DNA of 64,000 nucleotides from Bradyrhizobium sp. CCGUVB4N. Its GTDB lineage: Bacteria > Pseudomonadota > Alphaproteobacteria > Rhizobiales > Xanthobacteraceae. This document shows, piece after piece, positions 29,247-39,891 of the stretch. Location: the NCBI RefSeq assembly GCF_024199945.1, contig NZ_JANADP010000001.1:1984001-2048000 (forward strand), read 5' to 3'. The position numbers and the translations under genes were made by a program. The notes under the pieces were generated by a model, which did no database searches, had not been told where the DNA came from, and saw nothing but the letters and a program-made list of their open reading frames with translations. Numbering within the stretch: position 1 is the first letter of the stretch; each line of letters begins with the position of its first letter.

Positions 29247-30798
29247 TCTGATGTTCGTTGTCCAGGGTTATCGGCATGAGGGTGCGACCTCCGTTTGTGC
29301 CGGAGTTGTCAATTGGATGATTGTTACGCAGCGCAGGAGGCAGAGCCGCTGAGACGACGGTTTGTAGACTCTGATACGCGGGTTGGATACCGCATTTCCG
29401 TTTGTTCGTCCGGGGCTGTCTCGATCTGCCAGCGGGCATCGACAATGTCGGCCACACAATTGGTGCGAGAGTTCCCCAACCGGGGCCCTGCCTCCAGCGA
29501 TGCGCAACAATGATGTCGCTCCTGAGAGTTCTCCTGTGTTGAGGTGGAAGGAAGCGTAGCTAATTCAGCAAGCGATCAGGTTGCGCTGTGCGGCTCCACC
29601 TCTTGGCCGATTGCCCAAAGGAAGGCGGCCATTTCCCGGGCGATGGCCACGGTGACGACTGCCTGGCGTTTGCCGCGTGCCATCAGCTTGCGATAGCGAG
29701 CGCAGAGTCTGACTTGGGCTTTCCAGGCGATGTCGCACACCGCTTTCGTCAGGCCGGCCTGCCGCTCCTGCAGTAGGCGGCTCATCCGGGCGGGGAAGCG
29801 GTAGGTCCAGGCGCCCTCAATGAGCACGCGGCGCGCCCGGCCATTACCAGCTTTGGTGATGCTGCCCCGCCGGATGCGTTCTCCCGTAGAGTTTTCGCAG
29901 GGCACCAGGCCAAGATACGCCATCAGTTGGCGCGGGCTGTCGAAGCGGCGCACGTCGCCGATTTCGGTGACGAAGGTGACCGCGGTCAGGAAGGCGACGC
30001 CGCGTAGCGCTTGGTAGGCGGCGATCACTGGAGCCATGGACCATGAACTCACCGCCTCGGCAACCTGGTCGTCCAGACGCTTCAGACGGATCTCGGCGGC
30101 CTCGATCGCTTGGCGATACTCGGCCAGCACGAGATACTGCGCCGGATGCTCGAAGCGTTGCTCGCACAGCCATCGTGTATGCGCCTTGGTCCACGCTTGA
30201 CGGCCGGTGAAGACCCGGCCGTGACGGAGCAGGAAGGACTGCAAGCGTTGACGGGCCCGCCGCAGATCTTCCATCGCGGCTTCCCGGGCACGTACCAGTT
30301 CTCGCACCGCCTCGTGCTCCGGATCCGGTACCCAGACCGCGGTCAGCTCTCCTGCACGATGCAGCTTGGCCAGGGTCAGCGCATCACGGCGGTTGGTCTT
30401 GACCCGTTCTCCAGGCCGCTTCGGGATCAGTGATGGTGCAACCACGATGCAGTCGTGGCCAAGCCGTGTGATCTGACGATGGAGACCGTAGCCGGTCGGG
30501 CCGGCTTCGTAGCAAAAGGCGAGGCCCCGGTGCCTTTTGGCGAGCTTCGTTATCAATCGCTCCACCGCATCAGGCGTGCTGTCGATCTCGCCGATGAAGC
30601 GCACGTCGCCATCGCGCCCCGCCTCGGCTACGGCTACCGAGATCTTCAGCTTCGACGTATCCAGTCCCACGTAGATTTTGCTATCCTGCCGCACGGCTCG
30701 TCCTCCTATGCGAGAGGCTCGGCGTCGGCCCACCCGGCGCAACCCTCGCTCATCGCATATTGCGGACGAGCCACCTCTCGGACAACGAACATACGGTC
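29247..30798 (-). mobile_element. IS110-family (IS1111-like) insertion sequence
   Basis: The element interrupts the IS701 transposase gene. Subterminal inverted repeats of 13 bp are perfect: ATGTTCGTTGTCC at 29251-29263 and its complement at 30780-30792. No target duplication is seen, as usual for this family. The 329 bp between the left end and the transposase stop codon is non-coding. Confidence 0.8.
29576..30694 (-). CDS. IS110-family transposase
   Basis: 372 residues from GTG 30694 (MRQDSKIYVGLDTSKLKISV), the standard N-terminus; the upstream extension of the frame to 30946 runs out of the element. The RuvC-like DEDD domain is N-terminal (GLDTSK, FCYEAGPTGYGLHRQI) and the C-terminal transposase_20 domain has GVAFLTAVTFVTEIGDVRRF and YLGLVPCENSTGERIRRG. 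Intact, so possibly active. Confidence 0.9.
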   Translation of the reverse strand: MRQDSKIYVGLDTSKLKISVAVAEAGRDGDVRFIGEIDSTPDAVERLITKLAKRHRGLAFCYEAGPTGYGLHRQITRLGHDCIVVAPSLIPKRPGERVKTNRRDALTLAKLHRAGELTAVWVPDPEHEAVRELVRAREAAMEDLRRARQRLQSFLLRHGRVFTGRQAWTKAHTRWLCEQRFEHPAQYLVLAEYRQAIEAAEIRLKRLDDQVAEAVSSWSMAPVIAAYQALRGVAFLTAVTFVTEIGDVRRFDSPRQLMAYLGLVPCENSTGERIRRGSITKAGNGRARRVLIEGAWTYRFPARMSRLLQERQAGLTKAVCDIAWKAQVRLCARYRKLMARGKRQAVVTVAIAREMAAFLWAIGQEVEPHSAT

Positions 30799-31780
30799 TG
30801 CCAGTCGCTGGTCTCGGTAACGTTGGCGTCGCGCGAGGTACCCGTGATGGTGGGCCTGCGGCTATTCCTACCCGAGAGTTGGACAGATGATCGTGAGCGC
30901 ATGGCGCGGGCCGGTGTGCCGAAGGATAGACAGACTGCACTGACAAAGCCGGAAATCGCGATCGCGGAGATCGACCGCGTCATCGCCTCCGGTGCACGTT
31001 TTGGCTGTGTGCTTGCCGATTCAGGGTACGGCTCCAGCGGGACTTTCCGTCAGGCTTTGAGCGAGCGCGGTCTGTTGTGGGCGGTGGGTCTGTCGCGACG
31101 CCAGAACGTTTATCCCACCGACGTTGCCTTGATCTTCCCTGTCGCGAAGGCCGGAAAGCGCCGCAAATACCACATTCCAGATCAGCCCCCTGTCGCTGCT
31201 GAAGCGATGTTGGCCAAAGGAAAATGGCGAAGGGTCAGTTGGCGGCGGGGCACCAAAGGTCGACTGACATGTCTCTTCGCGGCCCGCCGTGTCCGCGTTG
31301 CGGATGGCCATAAGCACCGCATGCTCGATAATCGGGTGCAGTGCATGCCGGGCGACGAGGTCTGGCTCGTCGGCGAACGCCGGTCGACTGGCGAGCAAAA
31401 ATACTATGTGTCGAACCTACCGGCCGATGCGAGCCTCAAGATGCTCGTCGCCACGATCAAAGCCAGATGGGTCTGTGAGCAGGCCCATCAGCAGCTCAAG
31501 GAGGAGCTTGGCCTCGACCACTTCGAAGGGAGATCCTGGACGGGGTTACACCGACACGCCTTGATGACCATGATCGCCTACGCCTTCCTCCAATCCCGCC
31601 GCCTCAAAGCAGCGGGACGAAAAAAAAAGAATCGCCGGACCGCCGCCACAGCCGAGCATGCCGGCCGTCAGGCAAGCCATCCTCGACCTCTTCGCGCAGC
31701 CTCCACCCCGGCGATGCCCGCACTGTGAGAAACTCCTCGTCGATCCAAGCAAAACTAAACTGCCAGAGTAGTGCTAGTAT

Positions 31781-32434
31781 TCAAGCGGCAGCCACAAGGG
31801 CAATAATCAACTTAACGAGAAGACCAAGTTCGATTTCAGTAAAAGATGCACGCCCTAGGATGAGTTTGGCTATGTCTGTCCGGTTGGAATGAGTTCGCAA
31901 GCTTGGGGGTAACGCCAAGACTGCTTCATCAAAAAGACGTCCCAGCTTCAAAAGCTGTTCCGGCTCGTACAGTTTGCCGTACTCCCGCTCGATGCGTCTC
32001 GCTTTCCCTCCTGTGACTGCACTATCAGTTTGTTCGTTAACTTTCGAGCACATGTCGAGCTTCGTCGCTACCAGCTCGTTTGTAAGTGCATTGAGGAGCC
32101 GAGTTGCTTCAAGCGCGCTTTGGCCCTCGCAGATTAGTCTTGCAATCTCTTCGATTTGTAACTCGATCCTCTGTTTAAGGTGTTGAACACGGGAATTGCA
32201 GCAACGTGAGAGCGCAGCACGCTCTCCAGGCGGCGCAGTGGTGATATGTGGGTCAGCATCAGCTTTCAGTCGAACGGGAGATGAGCTGGCAAAAGCGCGA
32301 AAAGGAAGAGGGAAATATCGAAGCAGCTGCGTAAAAAGGCCAAATGCCATCACCCGATATGCTTGGTTCAGGTGCTCAACTGCTCTCGATTTTCGAGATA
32401 CGTACACTGTCAAAGTCATAGCTGCCTCATGCAT
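31781..32434 (-). CDS. Hypothetical helical protein
   Basis: 217 residues; the true start may be internal. The middle is strongly helical and coiled-coil-like (LKQRIELQIEEIARLICEGQ, then ALEATRLLNALTNELVATKL), and the C-terminus has a hydrophobic tail (TEIELGLLVKLIIALVAAA). No family can be named. It begins beside the IS701 remnant and is convergent with it. Confidence 0.5.
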   Translation of the reverse strand: MHEAAMTLTVYVSRKSRAVEHLNQAYRVMAFGLFTQLLRYFPLPFRAFASSSPVRLKADADPHITTAPPGERAALSRCCNSRVQHLKQRIELQIEEIARLICEGQSALEATRLLNALTNELVATKLDMCSKVNEQTDSAVTGGKARRIEREYGKLYEPEQLLKLGRLFDEAVLALPPSLRTHSNRTDIAKLILGRASFTEIELGLLVKLIIALVAAA

Positions 32435-33291
32435 CGTTCTGGTACACGAATCTTCTAGCGCGACGCGCCGGCCTCCAGCGCGCGGGAGGATGCTGCCCGA
32501 TAAGACCGGCTGATAACCGTTCGAAAGGCCGTTTTGGAGCCTTACCGTTGAACAGGTGACGAATTAGTCCACCTGGAGCAACTGCCCTTAGCAGTCGACG
32601 ATCAATCCTCACGACCCGCTCCAATCCCCGAGCTCAAGCGCTGCGTTGACTAGCAGCAGTCATTTGGATTGGTAAAATAGATTGTTGTGATGCAGCGCAT
32701 TCACCCCATGGATGGAAGGAGCGGGCAATGACGTATTCCGGATTACGTCCGCAGCAATCGAAATGCCGTTGATGCAGCGCTACGATTACGAGTCTTTCGC
32801 GTCTGGTCGAGCTTGGCGCTGGGAAGTTACTGAACGGTAGGCCAAGGAGCGAGTTTTCTCGCGCCACGACACAGACTAGGTGATGCAGTCGTGCAGTCGT
32901 TAGATTGAGTTCGCGGATCGTCCGTGTTCAGCAACTCTCGATCGTACCCGCCACCATTTTGGAAGTGGTATTAGGGCCTCGTTGCGCGATTAGATTGTGC
33001 CCTGTCGTCATATCTGTTGAAGACGCGTCACTGCAGCCGGCAACGCAAGCGATCATGGCCTCTAGCGGGCGGCAATCGTCTCAAGGTTGTGTCTGGTACG
33101 GTGCGATAGGTGTGGACATGCCGGGCTCATACATTTCCCGAGGCAGCCCATGTGGGTTCGAAGAGCGTGCCCCGCTCCGGATCGTGCAGACAAGCGGAAA
33201 TCTGACGCTCCCGGCAACGCGTAGAAATTGTCATGTTGTGGAATATATGGCAGATTCCATTTGAGCCCAGTTTAATCGACCGGACGGTCGA
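32435..33291. other. Region without recognisable gene, upstream of the giant sensor kinase
   Basis: About 860 bp. The plus-strand frame 32905-33264 is open but not protein-like, and no -24/-12, tts or nod box motif was found. Confidence 0.5.
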
Positions 33292-36200
33292 ATGTCGCAG
33301 AACCCTCTCAAGCCGCCTCAATTCGACATGGAAAGACATGAGGATTCGGTGGTGCTTTGGGAAGACGATGATTGGGTCTTCTGTCGCGCGTGGCGTCCGA
33401 ACGCCGATGGTGACCGGCAACTAGTTTTGATTGTGCGATCCGCTCCAGCGCACCCTCCGCGTGCTGCGCTCGACCGCCTGGCCCATGAATATGAATTAAG
33501 GGAAGGGCTCGACCGGGGATGGGCGGTGCGGCCTCTGGAGCTACTCCGCGAAGCTGGCCGAACCACTCTGGTTCTGGAGGATCCGTCTGGTGAACCCCTG
33601 GTTCGCCTGCTGGGCGTACCTTTGGAGCTGGACTGCTTTCTGGATCTGGCCATTAGCATCACTGAAACTCTAGGCAACATTCACCGGAATGGCTTAGTGC
33701 ATAAAGACGTGAAGCCGGCTCATATTCTGGTCAATTGCCCGGACGGACAGGTTCGGTTCACCGGATTTGGCCTTGCTTCGCGCCACCCGCGCGAGCGGCA
33801 GGCGAGCGAGCCGCCCGAGTTCATCGCGGGCACACTGCCCTACATGGCGCCGGAACAGACCGGGCGGATGAATCGCTCCGTCGATTCTCGCAGTGACCTC
33901 TATTCACTCGGCGTCACGTTCTACGAGATGCTCACAGGTGCACTGCCGTTCGCCGCGTCTGATCCAATGGAGTGGATCCACTGTCATATCGCCAGAAAGC
34001 CAATATCCCCGCGAGAGAAGGCAGAAGGCATCCCGGAGCCGGTTTCCCGAATAGTGATGAAGCTACTCGCCAAGGCTGCGGAGGATCGTTACCAAACGGC
34101 CGCCGGTGTTAAGCACGATCTGCGGCGTTGCCTCGTCGAATGGTCGGGCCGGCGACGTATCGCCCCCTTTGTGCTAGGCGAACAGGATACGCCGGATCGC
34201 CTACTGATCCCCGAGAGACTCTACGGGAGAGGCGCCGAAATCGAGGCGTTGCTCGCCGCTTTCGATCGCGTGGTCGAGAGCGGCGCCCCGAGGTTAGTAC
34301 TTGTCGCCGGTTACTCCGGCGTCGGCAAGTCCTCGGTTGTCCACGAGTTGCATAAAGCTCTGGTGCCCTCGCGTGGGGTCTTCGCGTCGGGCAAATTTGA
34401 TCAATTCAAGCGTGACATTCCCTACTCTACGCTAGTTCAGGTATTTCAGGGGGTTGTCCGGCCTCTTCTCGGCAAAAGTGACGCTGAGCTCGCGAATTGG
34501 CGCAACGCACTCCTGGATGCACTCGGTCCGAACGGACGACTAATGATCGACCTGATTCCCGAGCTAGGGCTGATCATCGGCGAGCAGCCTGCCGTTCCGG
34601 AGCTTCCGTCCCAGCAAGCACAAACTCGCTTCCAACTGGTCTTTCGCCGGTTTGTCGGCGTCTTCGCCAGCCAACATCATCCGTTGGTGATCTTCCTTGA
34701 CGATTTGCAATGGTTCGATGCGGCAACTCTTGACGTGCTCGAGCATCTCCTGACCGAGGTCGAACTGCAACTGCTGCTCATCGGTGCGTACCGGAGCAAC
34801 GAGGTTGATTCCAGCCATCCACTGAAACTCAAACTCGATAGCATTAACAGCACCGGGAAGAATGTAGAGGAGATTACGCTTGCGCCACTGAGCCCTGAGC
34901 ATGTCGAGCAGTTGATTGCGGATGCATTTCGCTGCAAGCCGAAGCGCGCAGCACCGCTCGCTCAGCTCGTTCACCAGAAGACTGCGGGCAATCCGTTCTT
35001 TGTCATTCAATTCGTTTCTGCTCTCTCCGCAGAGAAACTATTGAGCTTCGATCACAGCGCGGCGTGCTGGACTTGGGATCTCGAACGCATCCACGCAAAG
35101 GGATACACCGATAACGTGGTCGACCTGATGGTCGGGATACTTGCCCGTCTGACAGCCGCAACGCAGAATGCGCTGCAGCAGCTCGCCTGTTTCGGCAACA
35201 TCGCCGAAGCATCGGAGCTTTCAATTGTCTACGGGACTTCGCAGGCGCGGGTAAACGCACTGCTGTGGCCGGCGATCCATCAGGGTCTAGTCGAGCGACA
35301 CGGAAACATGTACAGTTTCGTCCACGACCGCATTCAGGAGGCCGCGTACTCGTTGGTTCCGGAAGTATCGCGCGCTCCAGCCCATCTGCGGATTGGCCGG
35401 ATGCTCGCCGCGCATACGCCTCCGGAGAGCCGTCGAGAGGCTATCTTTAATATCGTCAATCAACTCGATCGGGGGCTGTCCCTAATAACCTCCAGTAAGG
35501 AACGAGAGCAGCTCGCAGAGTTCAATCTGATCGCTGGCCAGCGTGCCAAAGCGTCCGCAGCTTATGCATCCGCACTCACCTACCTGATCGCCGGCATTGC
35601 ACTGCTTGCGGACGACTCATGGCAGAATCAGCGCGAGCTCACCTTCGCGCTGGAGCTGAACCGGGCCGAGTGCGAATTCCTGATCGGCGAGCTGGACGCC
35701 GCCGAGGAGCGCCTATCCGCGCTTTCCAAGCGCACTATGCATGCGGTCGAACAAGCACGTGTAGCATGTTTGCGCGTGGATATGTACCTGACGCGCGGCC
35801 GCAACGAGCGTGCGGTGGCGGTAGGTCTCGAGTATTTGCGCTGCGTCGGGATTGACTGGTCGCCACGTCCGACGCGGGAGGAGGCTCAATCCGAATATCA
35901 GCTGATGTGGTCCAAGATCCCTGATGGCCAGATTGAAAAAATTGCAGAGTTGCCTTTAATGAAAGACGAGACATGCCTTGCTATTTTAGCCGTCTTGACG
36001 CGGATCGTGCCGCCGGCCGCGTTCACTGACACCAACCTACCTACCTTGGTGATATGCCGAGCGGTGAATCTTAGCCTCGACCACGGCAACTCTGACGCTT
36101 CGTGTGCGCACTACGCTTGGCTTAACCGGGTCTTAGGTGGCCGGTTCGGTGACTATCAAGCCGCTTATCGTTTTGGTCAGCTTGCCTGCGATCTGGTCGA

Positions 36201-38877
36201 TCGTCGTGGGTTGGTCCGTTTTCAGGCTCCGGTCTATCTAGCCGTCGGATCCACTGTGATTCCTTGGATCAAACACATCAGGGCTGGTCGCGACTGGATT
36301 ACGCGGGCGTTCAAGGCGGCCACCGAAGTCGGCGATCTCGTTTATGGGGCCTACAGTCTGGCGCATTTGACCTCAAGCATGATCAGCGTGGGCGATCCTC
36401 TGAAAGATGTACAGAGCGAAATAGCGAGAAACCTCGCTACCGTTCGAAAGATGAAGTTCCGCTTCGCGTCCGACATCATAGGTCTGCAGCTCGGATTCGT
36501 TCGCACGATGCGAGGCCTCACGCGCAGGTTCGGCTGCTTTGATGATCACGAAATTGACGAATTGGCCGTCGAGCGCTCCCTCGAGAAAGGTCCAGAAGTC
36601 GCCGCTCTTGGAGCCATCTATTGGACCCGTAAGCTTCAGGCGCGTTTCTTTGCGGGTGACTACGTCGCCGCGATCAATGCGAGGTCAAAGGCAGAACTTC
36701 TAATATGGACAGTACCGACGGAAGGCTCAACAGCGGATTTCCACTTCTACGGTGCGCTGGCTCACTCTTGTCATTGCGATGGTTCAGTCGCGAGTGAAGA
36801 GAAAGAGCATCGAGGTATCATAAACGCCCATCACAAACAGCTTCTGGCGTGGGCGACGAATTGCCCTCAGAATTTTGAACATCGAGCTGCTTTGGTTGCA
36901 GCCGAAATGGCAAGGCTTGACAATCGCGATGCAGAAGCAATGCGGCTCTACGAACACTCCATACGATCCGCAGCGGCCGATGGTTTTCTTCACCATGAGG
37001 CGATCGCCTGCGAGCTTGCGGGGCGATTTTACGCTGCGCGTGGGTATGAGAGGATCGCAAAGACTTATCTGAGCGATGCACGGCACAACTATCTGCGTTG
37101 GGGAGCGGATGGGAAAGTGCGACAGCTCGGCGAGTTGTTTCCTTATCTGAATGAGGAGGATGACGCGCGAGCCCTGTCCGGCACGAGCATAGGAGCGCCC
37201 GTTGAAAATCTAGACCTTGCTACGGTCATCAAAGTCTCGCAGGCGGTCTCCGGTGAGATCATTCTGCAGAGGCTCATTGATAGACTCATGCGCACCGCCA
37301 TTGAGCAGGCCGGTGCCGAGCGAGGTCTGCTGATCCTGCTCCGTGGCAATGAACCGCGGATCGAGGCAGAAGCCACAACCGCCAGTCAAGCGCCCGTTGT
37401 GCACATGCATGAGCAATCGGTGACCGCGGCTGCCCTCCCAGAATCGGTGCTCCACTATGTCATGCGCACCGGTGAAAACGTCATTCTCGAGAATGCTGCT
37501 GTCCAATCTTCATTTGCTAACGACCCCTATATCCGCGAACACGGGTCGCGTTCGGTTCTGTGCCTGCCCCTCATCACTCAATCCAAGCTCATCGGTCTGC
37601 TCTACCTCGAAAACAACCTGGCGCCCGGCATCTTCGCGCTGGCGCGGAGTTCGGTGCTAAAGCTGCTCGCCTCGCAAGCAGCAATAGCCCTAGAAAACAG
37701 TCGTTTGTACCGTGATGTTCAGGAACGTGAAACGAAAATCCGCCGCCTGGTCGACGCCAACATTATCGGGATCTTTATCTTTAGCGATGAGGGAGAAATT
37801 ATCGAAGCTAATCATGCCTTTCTCGAGATAGTTGGATACGACCGCGAAGATCTCGTCGCGGGCCGGGTGCGCTGGAACGAGCTAACTCCCCCAGACTGGA
37901 CGGAGCGCACTGCGCGCGCCGAGACGGAGATGCGAATGACTGGAGCTGTCCAAGCTTTCGAGAAGGAGTACATCCGCAAGGATGGTACCCGCGTGCCGGT
38001 TCTGATCGGGGCAGCCGGGTTCGATGTGCGACAGGATCAGGGTGTTGCGTTTGTGGTTGATTTGACTGAACGCAAGCGGGCGGAAGCCGAAGCCCGCGAA
38101 AGCGAGCGGCGGTATCGCGAGACCCTGATCGAGCTCGCACACGCAAATCGCGTCACCACAATGGGGCAATTGACGGCCTCGATCGCGCACGAAGTCAACC
38201 AACCCATCGGTGCGGTCGTCAGCAACGCGGAGGCCGGTCTAAACTGGCTCGATGCGCAGCCGCCAAACCTGCAACGGGTCCGGCAGACATTCGGTCGGAT
38301 TCTCAGCGATGCCGTGCGAGCTGGAGAGATCATCGATCGGATCCGGGCGCTAATCAGGAACGCGCCTCCGCAAAAGTCCCCCTTGGCGATCAATGATGTG
38401 GTACTTGAAGTTGCAGCCCTGACCCGCGCGGAAGCGATGAATAACAGTGTCTCGGTGCAAACCCAACTCGCGGGCGCCTTGCCGCTCATTCGGGCAGATC
38501 GAGTTCAACTCCAACAGGTGATTATCAATTTGATCATCAACGCCGTCGAGGCGATGAGCGGAGTAGAGGAGGGAGCGCGGGAGCTGGTAATCAGCACTGC
38601 GAGATCCGGCTCGACTGGTATACTGGTTAGCTTGCAAGATTCCGGTCCAGGATTTGATTCGAACAGTGTAGAGCGCCTGTTCGAGGCCTTCTACACCACC
38701 AAAGCCCAGGGTATGGGCATGGGACTGGCTATCTGCCGTTCAATCATCGAGGCCCATGGCGGACGCATGTGGGCGAGTGCGAAAGAGACTAGAGGCGCCG
38801 TCTTTCAGTTCTCTCTGCCTGTCGAGCCGGATGATACCGATCCCAGCTTACAAACTGATGGAATACCGGTGGCATGA
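33292..38877 (+). CDS. Giant hybrid: Ser/Thr kinase-like, AAA ATPase, GAF, PAS and histidine kinase
   Basis: 1861 residues. The order is: protein-kinase-like domain (about 30-290, with VHKDVKPAHILVN at 136-148, GTLPYMAPEQTG and SDLYSLGVTFYEMLTG), a STAND-type ATPase (Walker A GYSGVGKSS near 341, FLDDLQWFD as Walker B), a long helical-repeat region, a GAF domain (about 1335-1475), a PAS domain (about 1485-1600) and a histidine kinase with LTASIAHEVNQP near 1625-1636 and an ATPase domain ending GMGMGLAICRSIIEAHGG. The kinase part has GFG where DFG is expected and no clear ATP-binding Lys, so it is probably a pseudokinase. This architecture is known in rhizobia. No response regulator gene is adjacent. 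Confidence 0.88.
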   Translation: MSQNPLKPPQFDMERHEDSVVLWEDDDWVFCRAWRPNADGDRQLVLIVRSAPAHPPRAALDRLAHEYELREGLDRGWAVRPLELLREAGRTTLVLEDPSGEPLVRLLGVPLELDCFLDLAISITETLGNIHRNGLVHKDVKPAHILVNCPDGQVRFTGFGLASRHPRERQASEPPEFIAGTLPYMAPEQTGRMNRSVDSRSDLYSLGVTFYEMLTGALPFAASDPMEWIHCHIARKPISPREKAEGIPEPVSRIVMKLLAKAAEDRYQTAAGVKHDLRRCLVEWSGRRRIAPFVLGEQDTPDRLLIPERLYGRGAEIEALLAAFDRVVESGAPRLVLVAGYSGVGKSSVVHELHKALVPSRGVFASGKFDQFKRDIPYSTLVQVFQGVVRPLLGKSDAELANWRNALLDALGPNGRLMIDLIPELGLIIGEQPAVPELPSQQAQTRFQLVFRRFVGVFASQHHPLVIFLDDLQWFDAATLDVLEHLLTEVELQLLLIGAYRSNEVDSSHPLKLKLDSINSTGKNVEEITLAPLSPEHVEQLIADAFRCKPKRAAPLAQLVHQKTAGNPFFVIQFVSALSAEKLLSFDHSAACWTWDLERIHAKGYTDNVVDLMVGILARLTAATQNALQQLACFGNIAEASELSIVYGTSQARVNALLWPAIHQGLVERHGNMYSFVHDRIQEAAYSLVPEVSRAPAHLRIGRMLAAHTPPESRREAIFNIVNQLDRGLSLITSSKEREQLAEFNLIAGQRAKASAAYASALTYLIAGIALLADDSWQNQRELTFALELNRAECEFLIGELDAAEERLSALSKRTMHAVEQARVACLRVDMYLTRGRNERAVAVGLEYLRCVGIDWSPRPTREEAQSEYQLMWSKIPDGQIEKIAELPLMKDETCLAILAVLTRIVPPAAFTDTNLPTLVICRAVNLSLDHGNSDASCAHYAWLNRVLGGRFGDYQAAYRFGQLACDLVDRRGLVRFQAPVYLAVGSTVIPWIKHIRAGRDWITRAFKAATEVGDLVYGAYSLAHLTSSMISVGDPLKDVQSEIARNLATVRKMKFRFASDIIGLQLGFVRTMRGLTRRFGCFDDHEIDELAVERSLEKGPEVAALGAIYWTRKLQARFFAGDYVAAINARSKAELLIWTVPTEGSTADFHFYGALAHSCHCDGSVASEEKEHRGIINAHHKQLLAWATNCPQNFEHRAALVAAEMARLDNRDAEAMRLYEHSIRSAAADGFLHHEAIACELAGRFYAARGYERIAKTYLSDARHNYLRWGADGKVRQLGELFPYLNEEDDARALSGTSIGAPVENLDLATVIKVSQAVSGEIILQRLIDRLMRTAIEQAGAERGLLILLRGNEPRIEAEATTASQAPVVHMHEQSVTAAALPESVLHYVMRTGENVILENAAVQSSFANDPYIREHGSRSVLCLPLITQSKLIGLLYLENNLAPGIFALARSSVLKLLASQAAIALENSRLYRDVQERETKIRRLVDANIIGIFIFSDEGEIIEANHAFLEIVGYDREDLVAGRVRWNELTPPDWTERTARAETEMRMTGAVQAFEKEYIRKDGTRVPVLIGAAGFDVRQDQGVAFVVDLTERKRAEAEARESERRYRETLIELAHANRVTTMGQLTASIAHEVNQPIGAVVSNAEAGLNWLDAQPPNLQRVRQTFGRILSDAVRAGEIIDRIRALIRNAPPQKSPLAINDVVLEVAALTRAEAMNNSVSVQTQLAGALPLIRADRVQLQQVIINLIINAVEAMSGVEEGARELVISTARSGSTGILVSLQDSGPGFDSNSVERLFEAFYTTKAQGMGMGLAICRSIIEAHGGRMWASAKETRGAVFQFSLPVEPDDTDPSLQTDGIPVA

Positions 38878-39623
38878 GACACGACGAGAGTCCCGGCAAA
38901 GCTCCGTCCGCATAGCGATTGGTTGTGTCTCAGATAATTGCGTCCCTTGTCAGTCCGCCTTATGATGCGCGGATTTGTCGAGCCCGGCCTTCTGGCAGAT
39001 CGAAACGGTCCGAAGCGCTGAAATTTCTTAGGTCGACCGGAGCTATCGAAAATCGCATGGTGGCAAACTAGAGAACGATTGCGCTTCTGATCGAGGACGG
39101 GTGATCTGGGCTTAGGGTGCCGAAGAGGTCGGTCTTCAAGCCTTCACCGACTTCGGAATCGAAAACCTGATCGGGCCGATAAGTTCCGCAAAGAAAAGCG
39201 TTAACTCCATAAGCGGTATCTCTGCGACCTAGGTCGAATGAATACTCTTGAATTGGCGTTTCGCCCCTCTTTCGTCGTCTTGCCAATCGGAACATCATCT
39301 CACGCTCCAATCGTTCGGTCATCCGTGCGGGATCAGCAACCACGAAAACATCTCCCCCGCTTCGTTTAAGTCGCGCTTACCGCTTCAGAGATGGCGCAGG
39401 CGCAGCCTCTCTCTCGATACGCCGCCGTAAGAATGGATGCGAACTCCATTTTGCGGCTGCGCACCAATCGCCATTCGCGAGCTGCGCGTGGAAGGCTCGT
39501 GATTGGTCGGGTGTGCCGAGTCAGGACAATTTTGAAGTCGCGTGCTCGCTCAAAGTCGCCTGAAGAGCACGCCGTATCCTGCCGTGGAAGAAGTCGCAAC
39601 TGGTCGCTGAAATTTTTGCGGGC
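38878..39623. other. Region without recognisable gene, upstream of the tts box
   Basis: About 750 bp. The minus-strand frame 39068-39343 (91 residues, with ERLEREMMFRLARRRKRGET) may be a small gene or relic; nothing else is supported. Confidence 0.45.
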
Positions 39624-39653
39624 TTGTCAGCTCCTGAACAGCTAACTGACCTA
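39624..39653 (+). promoter_or_regulatory. tts box (TtsI binding site)
   Basis: TTGTCAGCTCCTGAACAGCT at 39624-39643 followed by AACTGACCTA matches the rhizobial tts box, which has GTCAGCTT, a symmetrical centre, AGCTAAT and CCACCTA. The arms GTCAGCT and AGCTAACTGAC line up with the right spacing. It lies 238 bp before the effector-like gene on the same strand. TtsI, itself under NodD control, is expected to activate it. Confidence 0.8.
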
Positions 39654-39891
39654 TTGAGGAGTCTCCCAAAAATCTGAACGTCAATTCCTTCTACCAGACT
39701 GAGAACATCACGGACTGGCCGATGTCAATATGAACTGAAGGGGTGCCCGCTTGCTGACGGTACGAACGATGAATCTGCTGAGCTGCAGACTTCGATACGT
39801 GGACTCGGGGCCAAAGCTTTCACGTCTTCACTCGGCCGTTTCCCGTGGGCCGAGCTCGATGTCTTCCAGCTGCGCGGATTTGTGAGGTGCC

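Larger units (their letters stand above)
29113..31771 (+). pseudogene. IS701-family transposase, 5'-truncated and split by an IS110 element
   Basis: The left part (about 29113-29246) encodes [20 protein letters not shown] and [13 protein letters not shown], holding the first catalytic Asp. The right part resumes at 30799 with CQSLVSVTLASREVPVMVGL and runs through LADSGYGSSGTFRQAL and CEQAHQQLKEELGLDHFEGR. The IS110 element lies exactly between TAN and CQS. Near the 3' end a run of nine A (31620-31628) shifts the frame: the direct frame ends at 31728, while the other frame gives GPPPQPSMPAVRQAIL and CPHCEKLL, the expected C-terminus, ending at 31771. Confidence 0.8.
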
